A program made the position numbers and the translations under genes. From assembly GCA_900199655.1 (NCBI GenBank), contig FZRE01000020.1, forward strand, positions 1-63,005: 63,005 nucleotides of DNA, in the 5' to 3' direction. Source of the DNA: Prevotellaceae bacterium KH2P17. GTDB lineage: Bacteria; Bacteroidota; Bacteroidia; Bacteroidales; Bacteroidaceae. Positions 1 to 8,846 of this stretch are shown here, one piece after another; the stretch's first letter is position 1; each line of letters opens with the position of its first letter. A model generated the notes under the pieces. It saw nothing but the letters and a program-made list of their open reading frames with translations, had not been told where the DNA came from and did not search any database.

Positions 1-40
1 GTAATAACTCCAGTTTTTCGATTTCATTGTACTGTTTCAT
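1..40 (-). CDS. N-terminus of an unidentified protein (cut by window edge)
   Basis: A minus-strand ATG at 40 opens 13 codons (MKQYNEIEKLELL) that run off the left edge. It lies 55 bp downstream of the stop of the glycosyltransferase at 96, in the same direction, as expected for the next gene of that polysaccharide operon. The residues are too few to name a family, and a chance open frame cannot be excluded. Confidence 0.4.
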   Translation of the reverse strand, partial: MKQYNEIEKLELL

Positions 41-95
41 GACTTTTTACTTTTTTTGTTTGATGTAAACTGTCAACTTATTCAGTACAGGTCAC

Positions 96-1091
96 TTAGC
101 CGAAGAGTTTACGCAGGCGGCGGATGCAGCGAAAGCGGCGGAGTGTGAAGTACAGTTCTTCTTCCATGCGAAACAACAGCCAACACGGTTTCAGGGGCAT
201 ATAACCGAATTTATGCTTGTTCCGGCCCAGCCTGCTTGTCTCAATCGTTTGCCATACCCGGTGGATTTCTCCGAGCGCAAAGCTGTTTTCGTGCCGTGAA
301 AACGCATGCCTGTGCTGGTAAAAAAACATGTAGGAGTCTACCACGTTGAGCCATCTCGCGTTTTCGTATCTGCTTATCATTCCGTCAGTTACCCCCAATC
401 GGATAAGCTGTTGCTTCATGCTCTCGTTGGCTTTCAGCTGGTCCAGTCGGCTTATGTCTGTTTTTCGGGTGGTAGAATTCATGTTCTGATAATAATAGTA
501 AGTGCCCCGGCAGTATCTTACTTCGCGCGAGTTGTAATAATGTATTCGGGTTGTATTGTCGTCGCTGTAGCTCCTGCAGGTTTCGTCGAAAGGGAATTGG
601 CGATACAGAAAAGCCCTGGCTACGTACACGCCATGAATATTCCAGTCGATACTTTGCGCAAAGGCCTCCTTCCCTTCCATGCAGTCAAAATCCTGCATCG
701 GGTAAGGAACGTCCTTTCCTGCCCCATCCGTATTCACCACATGCAGCAGTACGCAGTCTGTTTGCGGATGTGCTGCAAAAGTATTCCACACCTGCTTCAG
801 TGCGTCATCGGCCAGCCAGTCGTCGCTGTCAAGAAATGCAATGTACTCACCCGTGGCATATTTTATCCCAACATTCCGTGCATGGGCCTGCCCTGTGTTT
901 TCTTCAAGCCGGAGAGTCATTATCCGTTTGTCTTGTGAAGCATAGCGCTGCAGAATCTCCCAGGAAGAATCCGTCGAGCAATCGTCTATACAGATGACCT
1001 GCAAATCTGTGTAGGTCTGGCGCAAAAGCGAGTCGATACACCTTTTCAGATAGGCTTGCGCATTGTAGATTGCAACGAGTACGGTTATCAT
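96..1091 (-). CDS. Family 2 glycosyltransferase
   Basis: A 331-residue GT-A fold glycosyltransferase, expected to transfer a sugar from a nucleotide donor onto a growing surface polysaccharide at the cytoplasmic face of the membrane. The N-terminus has the GT2 nucleotide-binding strand (VLVAIYNAQAYL), an acidic DDCSTD motif near residue 36 and the metal-binding DSDD at 88-91. The C-terminal part is variable, as usual for acceptor-specific regions. Its ATG overlaps the stop of the upstream flippase by 4 bp (ATGA), so the two are translationally coupled. The sugar and acceptor cannot be told from sequence. Confidence 0.9.
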   Translation of the reverse strand: MITVLVAIYNAQAYLKRCIDSLLRQTYTDLQVICIDDCSTDSSWEILQRYASQDKRIMTLRLEENTGQAHARNVGIKYATGEYIAFLDSDDWLADDALKQVWNTFAAHPQTDCVLLHVVNTDGAGKDVPYPMQDFDCMEGKEAFAQSIDWNIHGVYVARAFLYRQFPFDETCRSYSDDNTTRIHYYNSREVRYCRGTYYYYQNMNSTTRKTDISRLDQLKANESMKQQLIRLGVTDGMISRYENARWLNVVDSYMFFYQHRHAFSRHENSFALGEIHRVWQTIETSRLGRNKHKFGYMPLKPCWLLFRMEEELYFTLRRFRCIRRLRKLFG

Positions 1092-2536
1092 GGCGTATTC
1101 TTTTTAATGCCTAATATCCACAACGAGAACGCAGCACTGATGCAGAAAAGCCCGATGCCGCCTGCCCAGTATAGCCAAGAGAGAGCGGTACGCGTGAGTG
1201 CATAGGCCAACAAACCGACTGAACACTGTACTGCTGCATACTTGAGCACGCTGGCCGACAGCCTGTAACCGTACTTGTGCCGCATGTAGAGGCACAACAC
1301 AATGAAGTCGGTTACGGCCAGAGCCGTCAACGCAACGCCTATACCGAACAGCCCCTGATGGCGGTAACCGGTTATGACAAGCAGCACCATGGCCATGTCA
1401 TAGATGCCCTCCATGAGCAGATAGCTCTTTGAATCGCCGCGCGACAGCGGGATATACGCTATTGGCAGGTTAATGGCTCGCAGGTACATGGCCAGTACGC
1501 TGACTTGAATCATGCCGAGTACCGGCATAAACTTGCCGCTATAGAGCAATGGCAGCAATATGGGCATGCCGATGATGAAGACTATCAGAAGCGGTGAAAC
1601 GACAAGGAGGCTGACTTCTATCTGCCGATTGACGATTTCGTTTAAACTCTCCCGCCTTGCCGCAGACAAGCGGGGAAAGTAGTCGGTCTCCATAGAAGTG
1701 AAGACAACTCCGGCGTATGTCATCACCATCATGTAAGCTGCATTGTACAGTCCTACCGTATCCAACGAGCCCGCCCGATTAAGAAAAGACCGTATGGCGA
1801 ATTCTGCACCGCTCCCGAGGATGCCGGCCAGAACAAAAGCAATGCCCAGTTTAATCATGCCGTGGTCGTTTCTAAGAAATTGAAAAGACAGCGATATCCG
1901 GGGCGGAAACAGCTTGTAGCTGTAGCCAATGGTGAGCAGCATCTGGACAAATGCACCGACAAGGAGTGACGGAACAATGCCCGGCTCTCCGAACAATATA
2001 TAAATAGGTATGCTGGTAACCAGCAGTCCAATGACGTTATAGACGGAGATGGTGGCCAGTTGCCTCAGTCGCCGTGCGCTCTTCAGTATGGCAGTTTCTC
2101 CGGAAGTGACAGCCAGCAGGCCCACAACAGGTGAAAGAAGAAAGTATTGCAGCGTATGGTTTTCGGCGTTGAATGTCACCTGGTTGAGCAAAGGGCTCAG
2201 GAGAGCACACAGCAACATGCCGGCCAGAGCGGTGATACAGCTCCACGAGCGTATGAGTTTAATGGTCTGCCGGGCTTCCTGCTCTCTGCCAGCCTCGAAA
2301 TCAGGCGATAAGTTCTTGACTGCACTCATTGAGAGGCCAAGGTTAGAGGAGTCGGAAACCAACTTGATGGTGGAATTGTAAAGAGAGATTAGCCCCATGC
2401 CGTGCGGGCCGAGTATCAGGGCAACCAGCTTGGTGCGTATCAGTCCAATCAGTATATTCAGTCCCTGAACTCCTCCAAAGAGCCCGGTGTACTTCAAAAT
2501 GTGTGAATATGAATCGTCTGTCCCTTTATTTTCCAT
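1088..2536 (-). CDS. Polysaccharide flippase (Wzx / MOP superfamily)
   Basis: About 482 residues and strongly hydrophobic, with roughly a dozen predicted membrane spans, matching O-antigen or capsule repeat-unit translocases of the MOP superfamily, which move lipid-linked oligosaccharides across the inner membrane. The N-terminal pattern (YTGLFGGVQGLNILIGLIRT) is typical of the family. I place the start at the ATG at 2536 (MENKGTDD); the longer frame would need a TTG codon. It precedes a GT2 with a 4-bp overlap and faces two further GT2 genes across an 88-bp divergent gap, so this is the edge of a polysaccharide locus. Confidence 0.85.
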   Translation of the reverse strand: MENKGTDDSYSHILKYTGLFGGVQGLNILIGLIRTKLVALILGPHGMGLISLYNSTIKLVSDSSNLGLSMSAVKNLSPDFEAGREQEARQTIKLIRSWSCITALAGMLLCALLSPLLNQVTFNAENHTLQYFLLSPVVGLLAVTSGETAILKSARRLRQLATISVYNVIGLLVTSIPIYILFGEPGIVPSLLVGAFVQMLLTIGYSYKLFPPRISLSFQFLRNDHGMIKLGIAFVLAGILGSGAEFAIRSFLNRAGSLDTVGLYNAAYMMVMTYAGVVFTSMETDYFPRLSAARRESLNEIVNRQIEVSLLVVSPLLIVFIIGMPILLPLLYSGKFMPVLGMIQVSVLAMYLRAINLPIAYIPLSRGDSKSYLLMEGIYDMAMVLLVITGYRHQGLFGIGVALTALAVTDFIVLCLYMRHKYGYRLSASVLKYAAVQCSVGLLAYALTRTALSWLYWAGGIGLFCISAAFSLWILGIKKNTP

Positions 2537-2611
2537 CAACAAATTAACGCCAATTCCATCAAATTATTATAAAAAACGCTTTCTCTACTGTTATCTTCAA
2601 GAAACTTTCAC

Positions 2612-2619
2612 TAAATTTG
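2612..2619 (+). promoter_or_regulatory. Promoter -7 element (TAAATTTG), leaderless arrangement
   Basis: TAAATTTG matches the Bacteroidota -7 consensus TAnnTTTG. Only five bases (CAACA) separate it from the ATG at 2625, so transcription should begin at or within a few bases of the start codon. I see no clear TTTG -33 element. Confidence 0.6.
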
Positions 2620-2624
2620 CAACA

Positions 2625-3542
2625 ATGAAACTGTCCGTTATCATACCGGTTTATAATGTTGAATGCACCCTTTCCGATTGTCTCGACAGTGTGTTGGAGC
2701 AATCGTACGCAGACTGTGAACTCATCCTCGTAGACGACTGCTCTACGGATAACAGCTTCAATATCTGCAAGACTTACGCCGAACGGGAGCCTGGCATTAT
2801 CCTGAAACATCACGAGCAAAATCGTGGTCTTTCGGAAGCAAGAAACACGGGCATAGCTTCTGCCCGGGGTGATTACATCACTTTTGTGGACAGTGACGAC
2901 AAGTTAGCGCCGGAAACATGGACAAGTCTGATGGCAATTCTTGACCTTCATCCCGATTATGACATCCTGGAATACCCCGTTTCCGAGCTCGTCGAAGATG
3001 GAAACAGCAAACATCTGATGCGCCTGCCGTGTGGAGTTTACGACGACATGGACAACTATTGGCTCGTGGCAAAAGCCTATGTGCACTGCTATGCGTGCAA
3101 TAAAATATACCGGAAAGCGCTGTTTAGAGAAGTAAAATATCCCTCCGGGCAGGTCTTTGAAGATGCTGCCACGCTGCCGCTCCTGCTCAGGCAATGCAGG
3201 AAAGTTGCCATTACCGACAGGGGGAGCTACCTTTATCGCGACAATCCGAATGGCTTGACGGCCCAAGCAGGCGGCCGGGAATTGGCTTACTTGCTCAACA
3301 TACACAACCTGATGTTTCGTAATCAGTGGGACAAACATGGCCAAAATGCCACTTACAGGCAACCTCTGCGCGACTATTATTCCTACATTCTCAATATTGC
3401 ACTGGATGTTCACCACCTTACGGGGACAGTTCCCGACGTGCCGGATGTTCCTTTGAGCGGAACGATAAAACTCAATTTGAAACGACTGATAGGATTAAAA
3501 CGCTTATGCCAGATACACAGAATGTTCAAGAAAACAAGTTGA
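2625..3542 (+). CDS. Family 2 glycosyltransferase
   Basis: 305 residues from the ATG at 2625. The open frame extends upstream, but the GT2 fold begins immediately with MKLSVIIPVYNVE and a -7 promoter box sits inside the extension, which fixes the start. Motifs: DDCSTD near 37 and DSDD at 89-92. The C-terminal half includes an ACNKIYRKALF-type segment seen in capsule GT2 enzymes. The gene end overlaps the next glycosyltransferase by 37 bp. It probably adds one sugar to a surface polysaccharide; donor and acceptor are unknown. Confidence 0.9.
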   Translation: MKLSVIIPVYNVECTLSDCLDSVLEQSYADCELILVDDCSTDNSFNICKTYAEREPGIILKHHEQNRGLSEARNTGIASARGDYITFVDSDDKLAPETWTSLMAILDLHPDYDILEYPVSELVEDGNSKHLMRLPCGVYDDMDNYWLVAKAYVHCYACNKIYRKALFREVKYPSGQVFEDAATLPLLLRQCRKVAITDRGSYLYRDNPNGLTAQAGGRELAYLLNIHNLMFRNQWDKHGQNATYRQPLRDYYSYILNIALDVHHLTGTVPDVPDVPLSGTIKLNLKRLIGLKRLCQIHRMFKKTS

Positions 3543-4468
3543 TAGCTTTCATCATCACGGCCTATAACCTGACCGGAGAGATGCTGGAAGAATGTCTGAA
3601 CAGTATTACAGAATTGTCATTGCGCCCTGAAGAGCGGGAGATTATACTTGTGGATGACGGTTCGGTCGTATCACCATTGTTTGAACTGGCTAAGTTTGCC
3701 GACGATATCGTCTATATCCGCCAGCCCAACAGGGGGCCTTCTGCAGCCAGAAATGCCGGTTTGCGGATGGCTACCGCCAAGTACGTGCACTTCATAGACG
3801 GCGATGATTACCTCATTAGGGTACCTTACGAGCATTGTGCAGACATCGTTCGCTATGAGAACCCAGACATCGTACTGTTCAATCAGCCAGACTGCACGCG
3901 GGTTACCCCACCCTTCTCGGTCGTTGGTCCTGCCACCGGCAGCGAATACATGGGCAAACACAACATCTCTGTAACCCCATGGAGCTATATATTCAGGCGT
4001 GACAAGCTCGGATCTCTCCGCTTTGAACCGGGATTGCTGCATGAAGACGAGCAATTTACTCCACAGCTGCTGTTGCAGTGCGAGCGTGTGTTTGCCACCG
4101 ATTGCAGGGCCTATTTCTACCGCGCACGTGCCAACTCGCTGACGCGAAGCAAGGATATACACCACCATGTCAAGCGACTTGCCGACACGGAGCGTACCAT
4201 CTACTACTTCCAAAACATGCTCGGCTCGCTGCCTGACGCCTCCAGAAAGGCTCTGGAACGTAGGATAGCCCAGCTTACAATGGACTTTCTCTACAACACC
4301 ATCAAGCTCACACACAGCTCCAGTAGGCTGGATGAAGCCATTGGGCGGTTGACAGAAAAAGGGCTGTTTCCTCTCCCCGACAAGCATTATACGCGCAATT
4401 ACACCTTCTTCCGCAAAGCCATAAACAGCTCTGTGGGCAGAAAACTCCTGGTTTTAATGTGCAGATAA
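3506..4468 (+). CDS. Family 2 glycosyltransferase
   Basis: 320 residues from the ATG at 3506 (MPDTQNVQENK). This start gives a normal GT2 N-terminus and overlaps the previous gene by 37 bp; the longer frame is out-of-family sequence. It has the GT2 core AFIITAYNLTGEML, DDGS near 50-53 and a DGDD metal site at 98-101. It is second in a three-gene glycosyltransferase operon, with the next gene starting 4 bp after its stop. The specific linkage formed is unknown. Confidence 0.88.
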   Translation: MPDTQNVQENKLIAFIITAYNLTGEMLEECLNSITELSLRPEEREIILVDDGSVVSPLFELAKFADDIVYIRQPNRGPSAARNAGLRMATAKYVHFIDGDDYLIRVPYEHCADIVRYENPDIVLFNQPDCTRVTPPFSVVGPATGSEYMGKHNISVTPWSYIFRRDKLGSLRFEPGLLHEDEQFTPQLLLQCERVFATDCRAYFYRARANSLTRSKDIHHHVKRLADTERTIYYFQNMLGSLPDASRKALERRIAQLTMDFLYNTIKLTHSSSRLDEAIGRLTEKGLFPLPDKHYTRNYTFFRKAINSSVGRKLLVLMCR

Positions 4469-4472
4469 AGTC

Positions 4473-5579
4473 ATGAAAATACTGCTGCTGGGCGAATACA
4501 GCAATGTACACTGGACGCTGGCCGAGGCACTTCGCGCGCTTGGACATGAGGTAACAGTCATTTCGAACGGTGACTTTTGGAAAGATTATCGCCGAGATAT
4601 CGACCTCTCGAGGACTCCCGGCCGCATTGGTGGCATAAGGTACATGCTGCGATTGTTGCAACTGCGCCGCAGTCTGGTGGGATATGACGTGGTACAACTC
4701 ATCAATCCCATGTTTCTGGAACTCAAAGCAGAGAGGATTTTCCCCATTTACAAGTTCCTCCGCAGGCACAATCAGAAGATTGTACTCGGAGCTTTCGGCA
4801 TGGATTACTATTGGGTTCACGAGAACATTACGCGTAAACCGCTCCGTTACAGCGATTTCAATATCGGCAACGAGTTGAGAAACAATCGCGACGCATTGAA
4901 GGAGCAACGCGATTGGATAGGTACTCCGAAAGGCAAACTGAACCAATACATTGCCAAAAACTGCGATTTCATCGTAACCGGTCTTTATGAATACGACGTC
5001 TGCTATCGCCCTCTGTTTCCTGACAAGACCACCTTCATCCCCTTCCCCATCAACTTACACAACAAGTCGCTTAAGCATTACGCACGCAACGACGCCAAAC
5101 TCCGCCTGTTCATTGGCATAAACAGCAGGAGAAGTGAATATAAAGGTACGGACATTATGCTGAAAGCGGCTCGCTATGTTGTTGCCAAATACCCTGATAA
5201 AGCGGAACTCGAAATAGCAGAAAATGTGCCATTCCATCGCTACCAGACGATGTTGGGCGACAGCGATGTCATTCTGGACCAGCTTTACAGCTATACTCCG
5301 GCGATGAATGCTTTAGAAGCTATGAGCCAAGGAGTTATATGCGTGGGTGGAGGTGAGCCCGAAAGCTACGACCTGTTGCATGAACAGGAGTTGAGACCGA
5401 TAGTCAACGTGCGGCCTGACTATGACGATGTGGTGCGCCAACTGGAGTTTTTGGTACTTCATCCGGAAGAGGTAAGCCTGAAAAGTAAACAAAGCATTGA
5501 GTATGTTCGCCGTCATCATGATGCCGCAAAGGTTGCTCTGCAGTATGAGAAACTATACCGGCGCCTGCTGGACGAATAA
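4473..5579 (+). CDS. GT4-like (GT-B fold) glycosyltransferase
   Basis: 368 residues. The N-terminus (MKILLLGEYSNVHWTLAEAL, then LGHEVTVIS) is a GT-B Rossmann domain, and the C-terminal half has the retaining-GT pattern of a donor-site loop (ALEAMSQGVICVGGGEPES). It probably transfers a hexose to the same polysaccharide as the two GT2 enzymes upstream, from which it is separated by 4 bp. The canonical E-x7-E of GT4 is not fully clear (MNALEAMSQGV carries the first part), so the family is probable rather than certain. Confidence 0.8.
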   Translation: MKILLLGEYSNVHWTLAEALRALGHEVTVISNGDFWKDYRRDIDLSRTPGRIGGIRYMLRLLQLRRSLVGYDVVQLINPMFLELKAERIFPIYKFLRRHNQKIVLGAFGMDYYWVHENITRKPLRYSDFNIGNELRNNRDALKEQRDWIGTPKGKLNQYIAKNCDFIVTGLYEYDVCYRPLFPDKTTFIPFPINLHNKSLKHYARNDAKLRLFIGINSRRSEYKGTDIMLKAARYVVAKYPDKAELEIAENVPFHRYQTMLGDSDVILDQLYSYTPAMNALEAMSQGVICVGGGEPESYDLLHEQELRPIVNVRPDYDDVVRQLEFLVLHPEEVSLKSKQSIEYVRRHHDAAKVALQYEKLYRRLLDE

Positions 5580-5614
5580 CTTTGCAAACGGTGAATGGTG
5601 TAATGTAACTCAGT

Positions 5615-5908
5615 ATGGCAGTAAAGAAAGAAATGAAATGCAGCTCTTGTGGCTATAAAGTAGATATTTACGAAGGTAAGGGATTATTCGGGCAACACAT
5701 TGTACAGATGACTTGCCCAGACTGCCACACCATACAGAACTTGGTTGTTGGCGGCGTGAAAGGCGACGTAGCGCCGAGTTTCAACACTGAAGTAGGCCGA
5801 CTTTGTCTGCGTTGTGGCAGTAGCTGGATTAGCAAGTGGAACAGTCACACTTGCCCTAAATGTGGCGGTGAAATGGAGGAAACCGGCAGTAAGGAGTTCT
5901 GGACATGA
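5615..5908 (+). CDS. Double zinc-ribbon protein of unknown function
   Basis: 97 residues with four CxxC knuckles (CSSC, CPDC, CLRC, CPKC), enough for two four-cysteine zinc ribbons. No catalytic domain is visible. It lies 35 bp after the glycosyltransferase operon and may be cotranscribed with it, but nothing links it to sugar metabolism. Such small ribbons often bind nucleic acid or protein; that is family analogy only. Confidence 0.75.
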   Translation: MAVKKEMKCSSCGYKVDIYEGKGLFGQHIVQMTCPDCHTIQNLVVGGVKGDVAPSFNTEVGRLCLRCGSSWISKWNSHTCPKCGGEMEETGSKEFWT

Positions 5909-6001
5909 GTTGCAAGAGGCAACTTGTGAACCTGGAGAGTATTCTGAATGAAACAGAAGGTGGCATGACGGCTGTATCCGCAGGTTCAACGATACGGCTT
6001 C

Positions 6002-6072
6002 GGAACTTTCGACAAATGTCGCATGATTATGTGACAAATGTCAAACGATCGTGCGACACTTGTCGAAAGTTC
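6002..6072 (+). repeat. Triple-box 22-bp-phased palindromic repeat, copy A
   Basis: Structure: GGAACTTTC, box GACAAATGTC, spacer GCATGATTATGT, box GACAAATGTC, spacer AAACGATCGTGC, box GACACTTGTC, GAAAGTTC. Boxes start at 6011, 6033 and 6055, exactly 22 bp apart. The flank CACGAAGCATAGCTT follows on the right, as in copy F. It is the most diverged copy in its box centres (AA). Confidence 0.9.
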
Positions 6073-6172
6073 ACGAAGCATAGCTTTTGGGCATTTGCCT
6101 GATGCTTTTTAAACATCAAATTGGACTTGATGATATACCCGTTTCTGCGTTCCGTATTTCTGTTTGACACAA

Positions 6173-6211
6173 AAAGAAAAGGCAGCCGGAAAGTCCCAAC
6201 TGCCTTTTTTT
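6173..6211. terminator. Bidirectional intrinsic terminator
   Basis: AAAGGCAG pairs with CTGCCTTT around a 14-nt loop. A T-run follows on the plus strand and an interrupted T-run (TTTTCTTTTT) on the minus strand. It can end rubrerythrin mRNA and the zinc-ribbon transcript. Confidence 0.8.
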
Positions 6212-6236
6212 GATTTTTTGACTGCTCTTCAGAAGA

Positions 6237-6794
6237 TTACTTCTTGAAATAGCGGTTGTAGAGACCCATGAAACCTGCGGCATGACGGGCTTCGTCTTTT
6301 GCCATTTCGTGGATTGTGTCATGCACTGCATCCGAGCCTTCTTTCTTTGCCAGCTTGGCTATTTCAAACTTGTCGGCACACGCACTCTTCTCTGCAGCGA
6401 TGCGGGCTTCGAGGTTGCTCTTTGTATCAGAGAGCACCTCGCCAAGCAGTTCAGCATAACGAGAAGCGTGATTAGCCTCCTCGTAAGCGTAATGTTCGAA
6501 TGAACGGGCTATTTCGGGATAACCCTCACGGTCTGCCTGACGAGCCATTGCCAGGTACATACCTACTTCGCTGCATTCGCCGGCGAATGTGTTCTTGCAG
6601 TGCATGATGATTTCTTCGCTTACTTCATCTTTGTAGGCGCGGCGCAGATCATGAACAGTTGCAAACTCGGGCTCATCATCAAGAGCCATCTCCTTGAACT
6701 TGCTGGCCGGAGCCTTACAGATTGGACACTGGGCAGGAGGTTCTTCACCCTCGTGGATGTAACCACATACGGTGCAGATAAATTTCTTCTTCAT
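6237..6794 (-). CDS. rbr: Rubrerythrin
   Basis: 185 residues: a non-haem iron peroxidase that reduces H2O2 in anaerobes. The order here is a rubredoxin-like domain first (two pairs: CTVCGYIHEGEEPPAQCPIC, residues about 8-27), then a ferritin-like di-iron four-helix domain with ExxH pairs (EEANHASRY and DEARHAAGF). This is the reversed-domain form; classical rubrerythrin has the rubredoxin domain at the C-terminus. It sits 41 bp downstream of a PerR-type repressor gene, so peroxide control is likely. Confidence 0.93.
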   Translation of the reverse strand: MKKKFICTVCGYIHEGEEPPAQCPICKAPASKFKEMALDDEPEFATVHDLRRAYKDEVSEEIIMHCKNTFAGECSEVGMYLAMARQADREGYPEIARSFEHYAYEEANHASRYAELLGEVLSDTKSNLEARIAAEKSACADKFEIAKLAKKEGSDAVHDTIHEMAKDEARHAAGFMGLYNRYFKK

Positions 6795-6835
6795 AATGTT
6801 TTTGTATAAAATTAGACTGTAAAAAGTGAATGTTC

Positions 6836-7273
6836 TTAATTTACTTCGTTTACTTTTTCTTGCCTCTTAGCACACTCGGCGCATGTTCCTTTATAATATA
6901 AATGAACTTCGTCGACAATGTTGTTACCTATGTTCTTTACGTCAACAACGGGTGCCTCTGCCTCCATCAAGTCAAGAACCTTACCGCAATGCTTGCAAAA
7001 AAAATGCACATGAGGTTCTGTATCGCTGTCGTAACAAATGTGGTGATCGTCGATTGTCAGCATTTGGGCTGCGTGGTGCTCTGACAAAATGCGCAAAGTA
7101 TTATACACTGTGGTGCGACTCAAGGTTGGTATCTTAGTATTCAACCCCCTGTAAACCTCTTCCACCGTGGGGTGAGTGTGGTGTGTGAGCAGATACTCCA
7201 TGATGGCAAGGCGCTGTGCAGACGGACGGACGCCGTTTGCTATCAATCTTTCGTATGCCTCGTTTTCTTTCAT
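6836..7273 (-). CDS. perR: PerR-like Fur-family peroxide regulator
   Basis: 145 residues with a Fur-family winged helix (GVRPSAQRLAIMEYL, then TLSRTTVYNTLRIL), a metal-binding HVHFFCKHCGKV segment and a second cysteine pair (CAEC) forming the structural zinc site. It is immediately upstream of rubrerythrin, the classic arrangement for PerR, which senses H2O2 by metal-catalysed histidine oxidation. The PerR rather than Fur assignment rests mainly on this neighbour; a second Fur paralogue lies at 10138. Confidence 0.82.
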   Translation of the reverse strand: MKENEAYERLIANGVRPSAQRLAIMEYLLTHHTHPTVEEVYRGLNTKIPTLSRTTVYNTLRILSEHHAAQMLTIDDHHICYDSDTEPHVHFFCKHCGKVLDLMEAEAPVVDVKNIGNNIVDEVHLYYKGTCAECAKRQEKVNEVN

Positions 7274-7312
7274 CTTCTGTTCTGTTTATGGTTGCTTCCA
7301 CCTCTTATGTTG

Positions 7313-7320
7313 CAAAGATA
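7313..7320 (-). promoter_or_regulatory. perR-rbr promoter -7 element
   Basis: On the minus strand this reads TATCTTTG, an exact TAnnTTTG match, 40 bp upstream of the perR ATG. AT-rich inverted sequence (AAATTATTCCAATTT) just upstream could be an autoregulatory Fur-family site, but I cannot prove it. Confidence 0.65.
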
Positions 7321-7448
7321 GAATTAAATTGGAATAATTTCACTGTCTTGTAGTACAAATTTCATTAAGCAACTGTAATTTATCCCGTATCTAAATAATG
7401 CAGTGACGGCAATCATCTGCTTATCTTGTAGGGACAAGTACCTTTTTA

Positions 7449-8816
7449 TTAGCCGTTAGCTACCAATGCTATAAGTTCCTCGACATCTGCCAGGCTTTGT
7501 TCGCCTGATTGCATATTCTTAAGTGTAACCTTATGGGAGTTTATCTCGTTTTCGCCTGCCAAAGCTACGTAAGGTATGTGCTTGGCGTTGGCATAGGCCA
7601 TCTGCTTCTTCATTTTAGCATTGTCCGGATACAGTTCTGCACGTATGCCAGCCTGACGGACCTTAGAGATAATGGGCAGACAGTAGGCTGCTTCGGTCTC
7701 GCCAAAGTTGATGAACAGAACCTGGGTGGTGTTTACTGCCTCGGTGGGATATAGGTTGAGCGCGTTCAGAACGTCGTAAATGCGGTCTGCTCCGAAGCTG
7801 ATGCCGACGCCGCTCAGTCCCGGCATGCCGAAAATTCCGGTCAGGTTGTCGTAACGGCCGCCACCGGTGATACTGCCCATTGGCGTGTCGAGCGCCTTTA
7901 CTTCAAAAATAGCGCCGGTGTAGTAATTCAGACCACGCGCCAGAGTAAGGTCGAACTGGATTTCGTTCTTCAGTCCCACGGCTTGTAGCGTGGAGAGAAT
8001 GAACTTGGTTTCCTCTATACCTTTCAGGCCTACTTCGGAGTTCTTCAACACTCCGGATATGATAGACAGCTTCTCTTCGTTAGTTCCTTGGCATGAAATG
8101 ATGGGCTGCAGCTTAGTTATAGCTTCTTCGGAGAGGCCGTCGGCACGCAGTTCTTCGTTCACCTGGGCTATTCCTATTTTCTCCAGTTTATCTATCGCAA
8201 CCGTTATGTCGACTATTTTGTCGCTCGCACCTATTGTTTCTGCTATGCCTGTTAGTATCTTACGGTTGTTAATCTTTATCTGAACGCGTATTCCGAATTT
8301 AGAAAAGACGGTGTCAACAATCTGCATGAGCTCGACTTCATTAAGCAAGGAGTCGGATCCCACCACATCGGCATCACACTGGTAGAACTCTCTGTAGCGA
8401 CCCTTCTGCGGCCTGTCGGCACGCCAAACAGGTTGAATTTGATAGCGCTTGAAGGGCATCTGAAGCTCGTCTCGGTGCATAACGACATAGCGGGCGAAAG
8501 GTACGGTGAGATCGTAGCGCAGCCCTTTCTCTGACAGTTTTGTTGCCAGGTGGAGCGGGTTGCGACCTCTTAGTTCCTCGTCGGTTACTTTGTTCAGATA
8601 ATCTCCTGAATTAAGAACCTTGAATAACAGTTTGTCGCCTTCCTCTCCATACTTACCCATCAACGTGTGCAGGGTTTCCATGGCAGGAGTTTCTATCTGT
8701 TGGAATCCGTAGAGGGCATACACATCCTTAATGGTGTTGAAGATATAGTTTCTTTTTGCCATCTCCTCTGGGCCAAAGTCTCTTGTACCCTTTGGGATGG
8801 ATGGTTTCTGTGACAT
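7449..8816 (-). CDS. hisS: Histidyl-tRNA synthetase
   Basis: 455 residues, a class II aminoacyl-tRNA synthetase charging tRNA-His in the cytoplasm. The N-terminus ([15 protein letters not shown]), motif 2 region, histidine-specific loop ([14 protein letters not shown]), GGGRYDNL and the C-terminal anticodon-binding domain are all present at normal length. It is last in the fur-purA-hisS operon, 30 bp after purA. Confidence 0.96.
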   Translation of the reverse strand: MSQKPSIPKGTRDFGPEEMAKRNYIFNTIKDVYALYGFQQIETPAMETLHTLMGKYGEEGDKLLFKVLNSGDYLNKVTDEELRGRNPLHLATKLSEKGLRYDLTVPFARYVVMHRDELQMPFKRYQIQPVWRADRPQKGRYREFYQCDADVVGSDSLLNEVELMQIVDTVFSKFGIRVQIKINNRKILTGIAETIGASDKIVDITVAIDKLEKIGIAQVNEELRADGLSEEAITKLQPIISCQGTNEEKLSIISGVLKNSEVGLKGIEETKFILSTLQAVGLKNEIQFDLTLARGLNYYTGAIFEVKALDTPMGSITGGGRYDNLTGIFGMPGLSGVGISFGADRIYDVLNALNLYPTEAVNTTQVLFINFGETEAAYCLPIISKVRQAGIRAELYPDNAKMKKQMAYANAKHIPYVALAGENEINSHKVTLKNMQSGEQSLADVEELIALVANG

Positions 8817-8846
8817 ATTTGTTTACTATATATTAATAATCTATTT

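Larger units (their letters stand above)
5909..6236. other. Convergent intergenic region: repeat copy A plus terminator
   Basis: This 328-bp gap between convergent genes holds repeat copy A (6002-6072) and a bidirectional terminator (6173-6211). Short open frames through it (for example from 5905) simply read the repeat and are not genes. Confidence 0.8.

Noticed and set aside
2487..2624. Extended N-terminus of the GT2 gene
   Set aside because: It contains the -7 promoter box and lies in front of an obvious GT2 start.
5905..6102. 65-residue open frame through repeat copy A
   Set aside because: It reads the palindromic repeat; similar frames appear at other copies, so it is an artefact of the repeat, not a gene.
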